Below are positions 36,925 through 46,300 of a DNA stretch of 64,000 nt, one piece after another. The translations under genes were made by a program, and so were the position numbers. The stretch lies in assembly GCF_001571105.1 (NCBI RefSeq), contig NZ_BCTD01000013.1; one strand, written 5' to 3'. The notes beneath the pieces are model-generated. The model worked only from the letters and a program-made list of their open reading frames with translations, had not been told where the DNA came from and searched no databases. The DNA is from Azotobacter vinelandii. Its GTDB lineage: Bacteria; Pseudomonadota; Gammaproteobacteria; Pseudomonadales; Pseudomonadaceae. Position 1 is the stretch's first letter. Each line of letters opens with the position of its first letter.

Positions 36925-39006
36925 ATGAAGCGCCTTCTCCCCAGCACCCTCTTCGCCTTCACCCTCGGCCTCAGTGCTTCGCTGCTGGCCCAGACGGCCG
37001 ACGCCGGCAACTGGGACACCCTGCAGCCGGACCGTGACCAGGTGATCGCCAGCCTGAACGTGGTGGAGCTCCTCAAGCGCCATCATTACAGCAAACCACC
37101 ACTCAACGATGCGCGCTCGGAAAAGATCTACGAGAGCTACCTCAAGTTGCTCGATCCGGCCCGCAGCTACTTCACCGCGGCAGACATCGCCGAATTCGAC
37201 CGCTGGCGCACCCAGTTCGACGACTTTCTGAAAAGCGGCGATCTGCAACCCGGTTTCACCATCTACAAGCGCCACCTGACCCGTCTGGCCGAGCGTCTGG
37301 ACTTCACCCTGGGCCTGCTCGAGAAAGGCGTGGACAGCTTCGACTTCGAACGCGACGAGAGCCTGCTGGTCGATCGCGAGAAGGCACCCTGGGCACCGGA
37401 CAAGGCCGCCCTCGACGACCTCTGGCGCAAGCGCCTGAAGGACGAGGTGCTGCGCATGAAGATCGCCGGCAAGGAGCCGAAGGCCATCCAGGAGCTGCTC
37501 ATCAAGCGCTACCGCAACCAGTTGGCGCGCCTGGACCAGACCCGCGGCGAAGACATCTTCCAGACCTACATCAACGCCTTCGCGCAGACCTACGACCCGC
37601 ACACCAATTATCTGTCGCCGGACAACGCGGAAAACTTCGACATCAACATGAGTCTGTCGCTGGAAGGCATCGGCGCCGTTCTGCAAAGCGACAACGAGCA
37701 CGTCAAGGTGGTCCGTCTGGTTCCCGCCGGCCCGGCGGAGAAGAGCAAGCAGCTCGCGCCCGCGGACAAGATCGTCGGCGTCGCCCAGGCTAACGGCGAA
37801 ATGGTCGACGTGATCGGCTGGCGCCTGGACGAGGTGGTCAAGCTGATCCGCGGACCGAAGGGCTCGGTGGTACGCCTGGAAATTATTCCGGCCGGCAACG
37901 CGCCCAACGACGAAACCAGCAAGGTGGTCGCAATCACCCGCGAAGCGGTCAAGCTGGAAGAACAGGCCGCCAAGAAGTCCGTACTCGAACTTCCCCACGA
38001 AGGCCGCACCTACAAGCTCGGCGTGATCGAAATCCCGGCCTTCTATCTGGACTTCAAGGCATTCCGCGCCGGCGACCCCGACTACAAGAGCACTACCCGC
38101 GACGTGAAGCGCCTGCTCAGCGAATTGAAGGCCGAGAAGGTCGATGGCGTGGTCATCGATCTGCGCAACAACGGCGGCGGCTCGCTGCAGGAAGCCACCG
38201 AACTGACCGGTCTGTTCATCGACCAGGGGCCCACCGTGCTGGTGCGCAACAACGACGGTCGGGTCGACGTGCTCGCCGACGAGAATGGCGGCACTTATTA
38301 CACCGGCCCGATGGCGGTACTGGTCAACCGTCTCTCCGCCTCGGCTTCGGAAATCTTCGCCGGCGCCATGCAGGACTACCACCGGGCCCTGATCATTGGT
38401 GGCCAGACCTTCGGCAAGGGGACCGTACAGACCATTCAGCCGCTCAACCATGGCGAACTGAAGCTGACCCTGGCGAAGTTCTACCGGGTTTCCGGACAGA
38501 GCACCCAGCATCAGGGCGTGATTCCGGACATCAGCTATCCCGATGAGGTCGACACGCAGGAAATCGGCGAGAGCGCCCTACCGGAAGCCATGCCCTGGGA
38601 CAGCATCCGCCCGGCGATTCGCCCGGAAATCGACCCGTTCAGACCGCTCCTCAACGAGCTCAAGGCCCGTCATGACCAGCGCACGGCCCAGGACCCCGAC
38701 TTCGTCTTTACCCGCAACCGCCTCGATCTGAGCCGGCAGTTGATGCAGGAAACCACTGTCAGCCTCAACGAGAGCAAGCGGCGCGCCCAGCACAGCTCCA
38801 TCGAGTCCAAACAGCTGGCTATCGAAAACGAGCGGCGCAAGGCCAAGGGCGAAGAGCTCCTGACCAAGCTGAAGGAAGAGGACGAAAATACCCTGCCGTT
38901 GGCGGACGACAAGAACAAGAAACCCGAGGACGATGCCTATCTGGCGGAAACGGGGCGTATCCTGCTCGATTACTTGAGCCTGAGAGCCTCGGTGGCCAAG
39001 CACTGA
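36925..39006 (+). CDS. prc: tail-specific periplasmic protease Prc
   Basis: A 693-residue S41A protease with a signal peptide (MKRLLPSTLFAFTLGLSASLLAQTADA). An N-terminal helical domain (30-220) precedes the PDZ domain (about 235-320). The protease core has VVIDLRNNGGGSLQEA and VNRLSASASEIFAGAM, with likely catalytic Ser473 and Lys498 (TFGKGTVQ). The C-terminal ~170 residues are the DUF3340 domain. In P. aeruginosa Prc degrades MucA variants and, with LbcA, cell-wall hydrolases. The gene ends at a strong terminator. Confidence 0.95.
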   Translation: MKRLLPSTLFAFTLGLSASLLAQTADAGNWDTLQPDRDQVIASLNVVELLKRHHYSKPPLNDARSEKIYESYLKLLDPARSYFTAADIAEFDRWRTQFDDFLKSGDLQPGFTIYKRHLTRLAERLDFTLGLLEKGVDSFDFERDESLLVDREKAPWAPDKAALDDLWRKRLKDEVLRMKIAGKEPKAIQELLIKRYRNQLARLDQTRGEDIFQTYINAFAQTYDPHTNYLSPDNAENFDINMSLSLEGIGAVLQSDNEHVKVVRLVPAGPAEKSKQLAPADKIVGVAQANGEMVDVIGWRLDEVVKLIRGPKGSVVRLEIIPAGNAPNDETSKVVAITREAVKLEEQAAKKSVLELPHEGRTYKLGVIEIPAFYLDFKAFRAGDPDYKSTTRDVKRLLSELKAEKVDGVVIDLRNNGGGSLQEATELTGLFIDQGPTVLVRNNDGRVDVLADENGGTYYTGPMAVLVNRLSASASEIFAGAMQDYHRALIIGGQTFGKGTVQTIQPLNHGELKLTLAKFYRVSGQSTQHQGVIPDISYPDEVDTQEIGESALPEAMPWDSIRPAIRPEIDPFRPLLNELKARHDQRTAQDPDFVFTRNRLDLSRQLMQETTVSLNESKRRAQHSSIESKQLAIENERRKAKGEELLTKLKEEDENTLPLADDKNKKPEDDAYLAETGRILLDYLSLRASVAKH

Positions 39007-39032
39007 TCCGCCAGGGATAACAAGGAAAGAAG

Positions 39033-39056
39033 AAGGGGCCGTATGGCCCCTTTCTT
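39033..39056. terminator. bidirectional intrinsic terminator after prc
   Basis: AAGGGGCC-GTAT-GGCCCCTT (39033-39052) is followed by TTCTT on the plus strand. On the minus strand the flank reads CTTCTTTCC. It serves prc and possibly the convergent minus-strand gene at 39109. Confidence 0.85.
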
Positions 39057-39108
39057 ATGCTTACGCGCTCGTACAGGATCGAGGAGGTCGCGAACACGAC
39101 CTATCCCC

Positions 39109-39471
39109 CTACTGTTCCTCATAACTGAATTCGAAGACCCGCACCACTTCCGCGGCATGCCAGGATGCCGCCGCGACGCCATCGGGCGCCCCGGAAAAGC
39201 GCCCGAGCCGCGCCACGCAATCGAAGAAACCAGGCCGCGGCAGGCGACTGGCCCCCTGGCTGATGACCAGCGAGCTGCGCAATGGTCGCTCGGCGCGCGC
39301 ATCCAGGACCGCCAGGTGCTCCAGCGCGGCGGTCAGCGTCTGCATGGCTGGCGGCGGCAGTTGCAGGCGCTCGATCAACGCACGATAGGTCAACAAGTGC
39401 CGACTTTGGCGCGCATCGTCCAGTTCGCCCAGCAACGCCTGCCAATGCTGGCGACTGATGCGAATGGTCAA
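39109..39471 (-). CDS. hypothetical protein, second gene of an HTH pair
   Basis: A 120-residue soluble protein that I do not recognise. Visible blocks are TIRISRQHWQALLGELDDARQ at the start and ASWHAAEVVRVFEFSYEEQ at the end; the middle is leucine/alanine-rich and helical. The likely start is TTG 39471, which overlaps the stop of the HTH gene (TTGA), so it is translated with it. A regulator followed by a small partner could be a toxin-antitoxin-like or sensor pair; nothing in the sequence proves it. Confidence 0.6.
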   Translation of the reverse strand: MTIRISRQHWQALLGELDDARQSRHLLTYRALIERLQLPPPAMQTLTAALEHLAVLDARAERPLRSSLVISQGASRLPRPGFFDCVARLGRFSGAPDGVAAASWHAAEVVRVFEFSYEEQ

Positions 39472-39812
39472 GAGTCCACCTCCCACTCCACAATGCCCAA
39501 GGCTCGTGCCAAGGCACGCTGGATCGCGGAATCCGGCTGTCGCTCGCCCGTCTCGATCATGTCCAGATAGGACGGACTGATGCCCACGGCCCTGGCCAAC
39601 TGCTCCTGCGACATGTTTTGAGCTTCGCGCAGGGTGGCCAGTTCCGCAAGACTCGGAGCCGCCATGGGACGCCCAGGTGCCTCCGATACCTCACCACCCT
39701 CCCACCCTGCCGCTCGTAGCAGGGCCTGGTAGTCCGCCCAGGGCAGCACCGCATATTCCACTTGCCCATCGCGCATGATCATTTGAACGTTCGTACTTCT
39801 TTTCTCGTGCAT
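39468..39812 (-). CDS. HTH (XRE) regulator with a Phd-like N terminus
   Basis: A 114-residue protein. The N-terminal ~35 residues (IMRDGQVEYAVLPWADYQALLRAAG) look like the short beta-alpha unit of Phd/YefM antitoxins. The C-terminal ~60 residues are an XRE helix-turn-helix (LATLREAQNMSQEQLARAVGISPSYLDMIETGERQP). AGGA precedes ATG 39812; ATG 39782 is an alternative. Such combinations occur in antitoxin-like regulators. The next gene overlaps its stop. Confidence 0.7.
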   Translation of the reverse strand: MHEKRSTNVQMIMRDGQVEYAVLPWADYQALLRAAGWEGGEVSEAPGRPMAAPSLAELATLREAQNMSQEQLARAVGISPSYLDMIETGERQPDSAIQRALARALGIVEWEVDS

Positions 39813-39901
39813 CGGTCCTATCCATATGTCGACAGCGTACCTGCCACCAAAGCTCCCATCCCACACTCCGTCACTTCCTGCAGACAACGGGCGTTCAGAC
39901 T

Positions 39902-40330
39902 TCAGCGCCCTTCCGGCGCCGGCAGGCGCTCCAGATCGGCCAAGCTCTGTGGCGACTGGGCAGCCAGCCAGGCACGAAAGGCATCCAGCTCACCGCGCCA
40001 ACTACGCACCACCCAGGCCAGCACAGCGATATCGTCAAGGTATCCCAGCCCCAGGAACCAGTCGGGAAGCGCATCCAGCGGAGACAGGAAATACAGCAGC
40101 CCGGCGATCGATGCGAGCAACGCCTGCTGGCTGACCTGCCGGTATTCTCCACGCCACCAGGCCAGGCAGAGCAATTGCAGCAAGCGCAGCTCCTCCCGGA
40201 AACCGCCCAGCCACAGCCCTCGGCGCTCCTTCTTGCGCGCCACATCCAGCAAGAGCTCCCTCAGCCGGCCATTAGCCAGCAGGGATCGGGCAAGGCGAAG
40301 AAATCGAAAGAAAAACCAGGGTGCTTTCAT
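39902..40330 (-). CDS. DUF1232 (YkvA-like) membrane protein
   Basis: A 142-residue protein with the DUF1232 core LLASIAGLLYFLSPLDALPDWFLGLGYLDDIAVLAWVV at about residues 72-110, a likely membrane hairpin, and a basic N-terminal region. The function is unknown. ATG 40330 gives the usual length. It lies about 280 bp downstream of the FKBP gene in transcription direction, past a strong terminator, so it needs its own promoter. Confidence 0.8.
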   Translation of the reverse strand: MKAPWFFFRFLRLARSLLANGRLRELLLDVARKKERRGLWLGGFREELRLLQLLCLAWWRGEYRQVSQQALLASIAGLLYFLSPLDALPDWFLGLGYLDDIAVLAWVVRSWRGELDAFRAWLAAQSPQSLADLERLPAPEGR

Positions 40331-40569
40331 GATCGTCCTCCGCTGTGTGCGGTTTTCCGGTTTATCGATGAAATCCGAAGATAACCATGCCATCGGGCAA
40401 AGCCCATGACCGCTCGGCCCGAAACAGTTCCTTGTGTCGGCGATTCGTAAAAATACACCCGGACCAAAATCCTGAGGCCCACAGTCAATAGATTGAAGTG
40501 GTCTCAAGAAAGGGCGACAAATAACTGGGGGGACATGACTTCGTACCTCGGAAGCAATCCACACAAATG

Positions 40570-40598
40570 AAAACGCCCCACGCGGAGTGGGGCGTTTT
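40570..40598. terminator. bidirectional intrinsic terminator after the FKBP gene
   Basis: AAAACGCCCCAC (40570-40581) pairs perfectly with GTGGGGCGTTTT (40587-40598) around GCGGA. It ends in TTTT on either strand and lies 16 bp past the FKBP gene stop. Confidence 0.9.
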
Positions 40599-40613
40599 CT
40601 GGAAGATCCGGCC

Positions 40614-41366
40614 TTACTGGCCTTGGGCTTCGCCCTGCTCCACATCAGGAGCGGAACCGCCGGGCTGCTCGGCCGGCTGATCCTTGATCCCCAGTAGTTC
40701 CAGTTCGAAGACCAGCACCGAATTGGCAGGGATGGAGGGGCTCGGGCTTTGCTCGCCGTAGGCCAGATCACTGGGAATGTACAGCTTGAACTTCTCGCCG
40801 ACATGCATCAGTTGCAGACCCTCGACCCAACCGGGGATGACCCCGCTGACCGGCAGATCGATGGGGCTTCCCCGCTCGATGGAGCTATCGAACACCGAAC
40901 CATCGGTCAGGCGGCCTTCATAATGTACGGTCACCACATCGCTCGGCTTGGGTTGGGCGCCATCGGCCTTTTTCAACACCTCATATTGCAGACCGGATGC
41001 CGTGGTGACCACGCCGGTGCGCTTGGCGTTTTCCTCAAGGAACTTCTTGCCGGCCTTGGCATTCTCCTCGCCAAGGGCCGCCATTCGCTCTTCGGCACGC
41101 TTCTGTAGGGCGGCGAAAGCCTCGATCAGTTCCTCGTCGCTCAGGCGCTGTTCCTTCTTGCCAATGGCATCCTCGATACCCTGGGCCACGGCTTTCGAGT
41201 CCAGATCATCCATGCCCTCCTGGGCCAGACTCTTACCCATGTTCAGGCCGATACCGTAGGAGGCCTTCTGTGCGGGAGTCTTGAGTTCCGCGTTGGTTTG
41301 CGAATCGCAACCCGAAAGAACCAGACCCACCAAGGCCATCGCAGCGGCCAACCGATGTTGTCTCAT
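40614..41366 (-). CDS. FKBP-type peptidyl-prolyl isomerase lipoprotein
   Basis: A 250-residue envelope lipoprotein. The lipobox LVLSGC places the lipidated cysteine at residue 20. The N-terminal helical dimerisation domain (about 30-125, KASYGIGLNMGKSLAQEG) and the FKBP domain (about 130-225) are those of FkpA/Mip-type isomerases: VTVHYEGRLTDGSVFDSS, VIPGWVEGLQLMHVGEK, and IPANSVLVFELELLGI. The last ~20 residues are acidic and disordered. It probably assists folding of outer-membrane or periplasmic proteins. From memory it matches PA3262. Confidence 0.92.
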   Translation of the reverse strand: MRQHRLAAAMALVGLVLSGCDSQTNAELKTPAQKASYGIGLNMGKSLAQEGMDDLDSKAVAQGIEDAIGKKEQRLSDEELIEAFAALQKRAEERMAALGEENAKAGKKFLEENAKRTGVVTTASGLQYEVLKKADGAQPKPSDVVTVHYEGRLTDGSVFDSSIERGSPIDLPVSGVIPGWVEGLQLMHVGEKFKLYIPSDLAYGEQSPSPSIPANSVLVFELELLGIKDQPAEQPGGSAPDVEQGEAQGQ

Positions 41367-41546
41367 GCTGTTTCCTTGTTCGTTCGCCCTAGGGCTATCA
41401 GTGAAGGCGAGAGCTTAGCAGGCGGTCGCGACCACTGGCTACGGAGATAGGAGCCCGGTGACAGTGAATAAGTTCAGGTTTCAAGGGAAAGCTGGAAGGA
41501 GGCCAGGAGCCGTTCGACGACACGTCCGACAGGCGATATGCAAACG

Positions 41547-41569
41547 AAAAAAGCGGCCTAAGCCGCTTT
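41547..41569 (-). terminator. intrinsic terminator of the tRNA-Val/tRNA-Asp transcript
   Basis: AAAGCGGC-CTAA-GCCGCTTT (41550-41569) is followed on the minus strand by a run of T (41552-41547). It lies 43 bp past tRNA-Asp. Confidence 0.85.
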
Positions 41570-41611
41570 CTCCCCGGTTGCCTGCCCTGTCCAGCTCGGC
41601 AACCCTACGTA

Positions 41612-41688
41612 TGGCGCAGCGGACGGGACTCGAACCCGCGACCCCCGGCGTGACAGGCCGGTATTCTAACCGACTGAACTACCGCTGC
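41612..41688 (-). tRNA. tRNA-Asp(GTC)
   Basis: A 77-nt tRNA with encoded CCA. The 7-bp acceptor stem GCAGCGG/CCGCTGC, D loop TTCAGTCGGTTAGAA, anticodon loop CTGTCAC (anticodon GTC) and T loop GGTTCGAGTCC are all canonical. Confidence 0.97.
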
Positions 41689-41702
41689 GCTTGACTCCAA
41701 GA

Positions 41703-41778
41703 TGGTGGGTGGTGACGGGATCGAACCGCCGACCCTCTGCTTGTAAGGCAGATGCTCTCCCGGCTGAGCTAACCACCC
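41703..41778 (-). tRNA. tRNA-Val(TAC)
   Basis: A 76-nt tRNA with encoded CCA. Acceptor stem GGGTGGT/ACCACCC, D arm TAGCTCAGCCGGGAGAGC, anticodon loop CTTACAA (anticodon TAC) and T arm GGTTCGATCC are canonical. It is 14 nt upstream of tRNA-Asp on the same strand and shares its terminator. Confidence 0.97.
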
Positions 41779-41932
41779 GTTCGCTCTCGAAGTGGGGCGC
41801 ATTCTAGAGAGGCGATTTCGCCTTGGCAAGTCTTCGCTGAAAAAATTTTCAGATGTTCCAAAGGGTTAGGGTTGGCCCCCAGGATCAGGGAGAGAATAAT
41901 GCCCGTTTTGCGCAATGGAGATCGCCAGCCCC

Positions 41933-42853
41933 ATGTGGTTCCGCAACCTGCTCGTCTATCGCCTCACCCAGGATGTCCCCTTCAACGCCGAAACACTGGA
42001 GGCGACGCTGGCAGCCAAGCCGGCCCGCCCCTGCGCCAGCCAGGAACTGGCCACCTACGGCTTCGCCGCCCCGTTCGGCAAGGGCGAGGATGCGCCCCTG
42101 GTCCATGCCAGCCAGGAGTTCCTGCTGATCGCGGCACGCAAGGAAGAACGCATCCTGCCTGGCAGCGTGGTGCGCGACGCCCTTCAGGAGAAGGTCGAGG
42201 AAATCGAGGCCGAACAAATGCGCAAGGTCTACAAGAAGGAGCGCGAGCGCATCAAGGAGGACATCGTCCAGACTTTCCTGCCGCGGGCCTTCATACGCCG
42301 CTCCAGCACTTTCGCGGCGATCATGCCCAGACAAGGGTTGATCCTGGTCGACACCGCCAGCGCCAAGAAGGCCGAGGATCTGCTCTCCACCCTGCGCGAG
42401 GCCATCGGCTCGCTGCCGGTGCGCCCGCTGGGCGTGAAGGTCGCGCCCAGCGCCACCCTCACCGGCTGGGTCAAGGCCCAGCAAGCCGCGGCGGACTTCC
42501 ACCTGCTCGACGAATGCGAACTGCGCGATACCCACGAGGACGGCGGCGTGGTTCGCTGCAAGCGTCAGGACCTGACCGGCGAAGAGATCCAGTTGCACCT
42601 GAGCACCGGCAAGCAGGTCACTCAACTGGCGCTCGCCTGGCAGGACAAGCTGACCTTCGTGATCGACGACAAGCTGGCGATCAAGCGGCTGCGTTTCGAG
42701 GACCTGTTGCAGGAACAGGCCGCCCAGGATGGCGGCGATGACGCCCTGGCCCAGATGGATGTCAGCTTCACCCTGATGATGCTGACCTTCGCCGAATACC
42801 TGCCGGCCCTGTTCGAGGCCCTGGGCGGGGAGGAAATCCCCCAGGGGCTCTGA
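41933..42853 (+). CDS. rdgC: recombination-associated protein RdgC
   Basis: A 306-residue nucleoid-associated ring-shaped DNA-binding protein that limits RecA. The start MWFRNLLVYRLTQD is the family signature. QELATYGFAAPFG, LPRAFIRRSSTFAAIMP and the C-terminal FEALGGEEIPQGL fit well. Length is standard when ATG 41933 is used. It is divergent from the tRNA pair. Confidence 0.94.
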   Translation: MWFRNLLVYRLTQDVPFNAETLEATLAAKPARPCASQELATYGFAAPFGKGEDAPLVHASQEFLLIAARKEERILPGSVVRDALQEKVEEIEAEQMRKVYKKERERIKEDIVQTFLPRAFIRRSSTFAAIMPRQGLILVDTASAKKAEDLLSTLREAIGSLPVRPLGVKVAPSATLTGWVKAQQAAADFHLLDECELRDTHEDGGVVRCKRQDLTGEEIQLHLSTGKQVTQLALAWQDKLTFVIDDKLAIKRLRFEDLLQEQAAQDGGDDALAQMDVSFTLMMLTFAEYLPALFEALGGEEIPQGL

Positions 42854-43398
42854 TCCCCGTTGGCTGGCGCCAGCCGTGCGCCGGCCCATCCACAGGGCGC
42901 CGTCAAGAACGGCCAGGAAGCCCCATCCCCACCAGGCGTCGCCCGCCCCTCGCCCCATGACATTTCCGCCCCTCTGCAGACCGATCGTCTGGAGGATCGC
43001 GAGCAATGGCGAGCACTTGCAAAGGTTATCGAACGCAGTTGACGGTCGGATCGGGAAGAGCGGCTGAAACGCCCCCCCGGCACCGCATGCGAACAGCCAT
43101 CGGACAAGGGCTCGCTCCATCGAACGCCTGAAATGAATCACAGGCGGCGCAGTCTCATGAAAGCCGCGAAAATGCCCATGTAGAAGCCTTGGCAGGCGCA
43201 AACCCAAGGGGTGCGACAGATCCCCGCAAGCGACAGCAGGTCGCTTGCTACCTTGGTCGCAAATCGCGGTTCACGGGGTATTTTGCTGCAAGACTCTCGA
43301 CTCCCGGATGATTTTTCACCATTGCTGAAAACGCTCGGCAAGCCAACACTTGGTGTAGTCAAGCCGTCCAGGGAGCTACCGTTTTGTTTGGAGCCAAC
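42854..43398. other. intergenic leader of the CrbS-type sensor with hairpin
   Basis: About 545 bp without a convincing gene. A perfect 9-bp hairpin GCAAGCGAC-AGCAG-GTCGCTTGC lies at 43226-43248, and a 14-bp palindrome GGCTGGCGCCAGCC sits just after rdgC. Neither has a T run. The sensor's promoter must lie here. Confidence 0.5.
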
Positions 43399-46300
43399 AT
43401 GTCGCTGTCCATCGGAGTGATCGCCCTGGCCGCCCTGGCCTACATGGCCACACTCTTCGCCATCGCCTTCTATGGAGACCGCCGTAGCGCGCCCTTGCCG
43501 CCACGCATGCGCGCCTGGGTCTACAGTCTCTCGCTGGCCGTCTACTGCACCAGTTGGACGTTCTTCGGCGCGGTCGGCCAGGCTACCGAACAGCTCTGGG
43601 ACTTCCTGCCGATCTACCTGGGTCCGATCCTGCTGCTGCTCTTCGCCCCCTGGATGCTGCAAAAGATGGTGATGATCAGCAAACAGGAGAACATCACCTC
43701 CATCGCCGACTTCATCGCCGCGCGCTACGGCAAGTCGCAGCCACTGGCAGTGGTGGTCACCCTCATCTGCCTGGTCGGCGTGCTTCCTTATATTGCCCTG
43801 CAACTGAAGGGCATAGTGCTCGGCGTCAACCTGCTGATCGGCGCGGGTCCGGACAGCACCGGCACGCGCGCGCAGGACACCGCGATGGTGGTGACCCTCT
43901 GCCTGGCCCTGTTCACCATCCTGTTCGGCACGCGCACCCTCGACGTCACCGAACATCACCGCGGCATGATGCTGGCCATCGCCTTCGAGTCGCTGGTCAA
44001 GCTGCTCGCCTTCCTCGCCGTGGGCGCCTATATCACCTATGGTCTGTATGACGGCTTCGACCATCTGCTCGAGGAGGCCAGGACGGCTCCACAACTGGCG
44101 GAGTTCTGGAGCAAGGACACGAACTGGCCGGCATTGCTGGTGCAGACCGGCGTGGCCATGATGGCGATAGTCTGTCTGCCACGGCAATTCCATGTCACGG
44201 TGGTGGAGAACATCGAACCGCAGGACCTGCGTCTGGCACGCTGGGTGTTTCCACTATATCTATTCCTCGCGGCCCTGTTCGTGGTGCCGATCGCCTTGGC
44301 CGGCCAACTGCGCCTGCCGGCCGGAATCATTCCCGATACCTTCGTGATCAGCCTGCCCCTGGCCGAACACAGCCCCGTACTGGCACTGTTGGCCTTCATC
44401 GGCGGCGCCTCGGCCGCCACCGGCATGGTCATCGTCGCCAGCGTGGCGCTCTCCACCATGGTTTCCAACGACATCATGCTGCCCTGGCTGCTGCGCCGGA
44501 AAAACGCCGAGCGGCCCTTCGAAGCCTTCCGCCACTGGATGCTGAGCGTACGCCGGGTCAGCATCATCGGTATCCTGCTGATGGCCTATGTCATCTATCG
44601 CCTGCTCGGTCCGACCACCAGCCTGGCGACCATCGGTCAGCTCGCCTTCGCCGCGATATCCCAACTGACTCCTGCCATGCTCGGCGCGCTCTACTGGAAG
44701 CAGGCCAACCGTCGCGGCGTGTTCGCCGGACTCGCCGTCGGCGCGTTGCTGTGGAGCTACACCCTGGTGCTGCCGCTGATCGCCCAGCGCGTGGGCTGGC
44801 CGCTTGGCCAGTTCCCTGGCCTCGAGTGGCTGGCCAGCCGCCCGCTGGGTCTGCCGATCACCTCGATCACCCTGGGAATGCTGATCTCGCTGGCCGGCAA
44901 CTGGGCGGTCTTCGCCGCCGTGTCGATGCTCTCGCGCACCCGTGTTTCCGAGCACTGGCAGGCCAGCCGCTTCGTCGGTCAGGAAATCAATCGCCGCTCC
45001 GGCGGCCGCTCCCTGCTCGCGGTCCAGATACAGGACCTGCTTGAACTCGCCGCACGCTTCGTCGGCGAAGAGCATGCGCGCCGGCGCTTCGAGCGCTTCG
45101 CCCAGCGCCAGGGCAAGGAGTTCAACCCCAACCAGGCGGCGACCAGCGAGTGGATCGATCACACCGAGCGACTGCTCGCCGGGGTACTCGGCGCCTCTTC
45201 GACCCGGGCGGTGGTCAAGGCCGCCATCGAGGGACGGGAGATGCAGGTCGAGGATGTCGTGCGCATCGTCGACGAGGCCTCCGAAGTACTGCAGTTCAAC
45301 CGCGCCCTGTTGCAGGGTGCCATCGAGAACATCACCCAGGGCATCAGCGTGATCGACGGCTCTCTGCGCCTGGTGGCCTGGAACCGCCGTTACCTGGAGC
45401 TGTTCAACTACCCGGAGGGCCTGATCTACGTCGGCCGGCCGATTGCCGACCTGATCCGCTACAACGCCGAACGTGGCCTGCTCGGCCTGGGCGATGTCGA
45501 AGAACACGTCAGCAAGCGGCTGTACTGGATGCGCCTCGGCACTCCGCACACCTTCGAGCGTCTGTTCCCCAACGGCCGGGTCATCGAACTGATCGGCAAT
45601 CCCATGCCCGGCGGTGGCTTCGTCACCAGCTTCACCGATATCACCGAGTTCCGTGAGGCCGAGCGCGCCCTCAAGGAGGCCAACGAAGGCCTCGAGCAGC
45701 GAGTGATCGAGCGGACCCGGGAACTTTCCAAGCTGAACCAGGCGCTGGTCGAGGCCAAGGCCCACGCCGAATCGGCCAACCAGTCGAAAACCCGCTTCCT
45801 CGCCGCGGTCAGCCATGACCTGATGCAGCCGCTCAATGCCGCGCGCCTGTTCGCCGCGTCCCTTGCCCATCAGGAACCGCCCTTGCCGCCGGAGGCGCAG
45901 AGACTGGTGCAGCATCTGGACTGCTCGTTGCGCTCGGCCGAGGACCTGATCACCGATCTGCTGGATATCTCTCGCCTGGAAAGCGGCCGCATCACGCCGG
46001 AGCGCACCAATTTCCCGATCGCCGATCTGTTCGACACCCTCGGCGCCGAGTTCAAGGCCCTGGCCCGGGAACAGGGCATCGACTTCCACCTGCGCAGCAG
46101 CAAACTGCGCATCAACAGCGACATGAAACTGTTGCGCCGGGTACTGCAGAACTTCCTCACCAACGCCTTCCGCTATGCCAAGGGCCATGTGCTGCTGGGT
46201 GTGCGCCGCCAGGGCGATCAACTGCGCCTGGAGGTCTGGGACCGTGGCCCGGGCATTCCGGAAGACAAGCGCCAGGAGATCTTCGAGGAATTCAAGCGCC

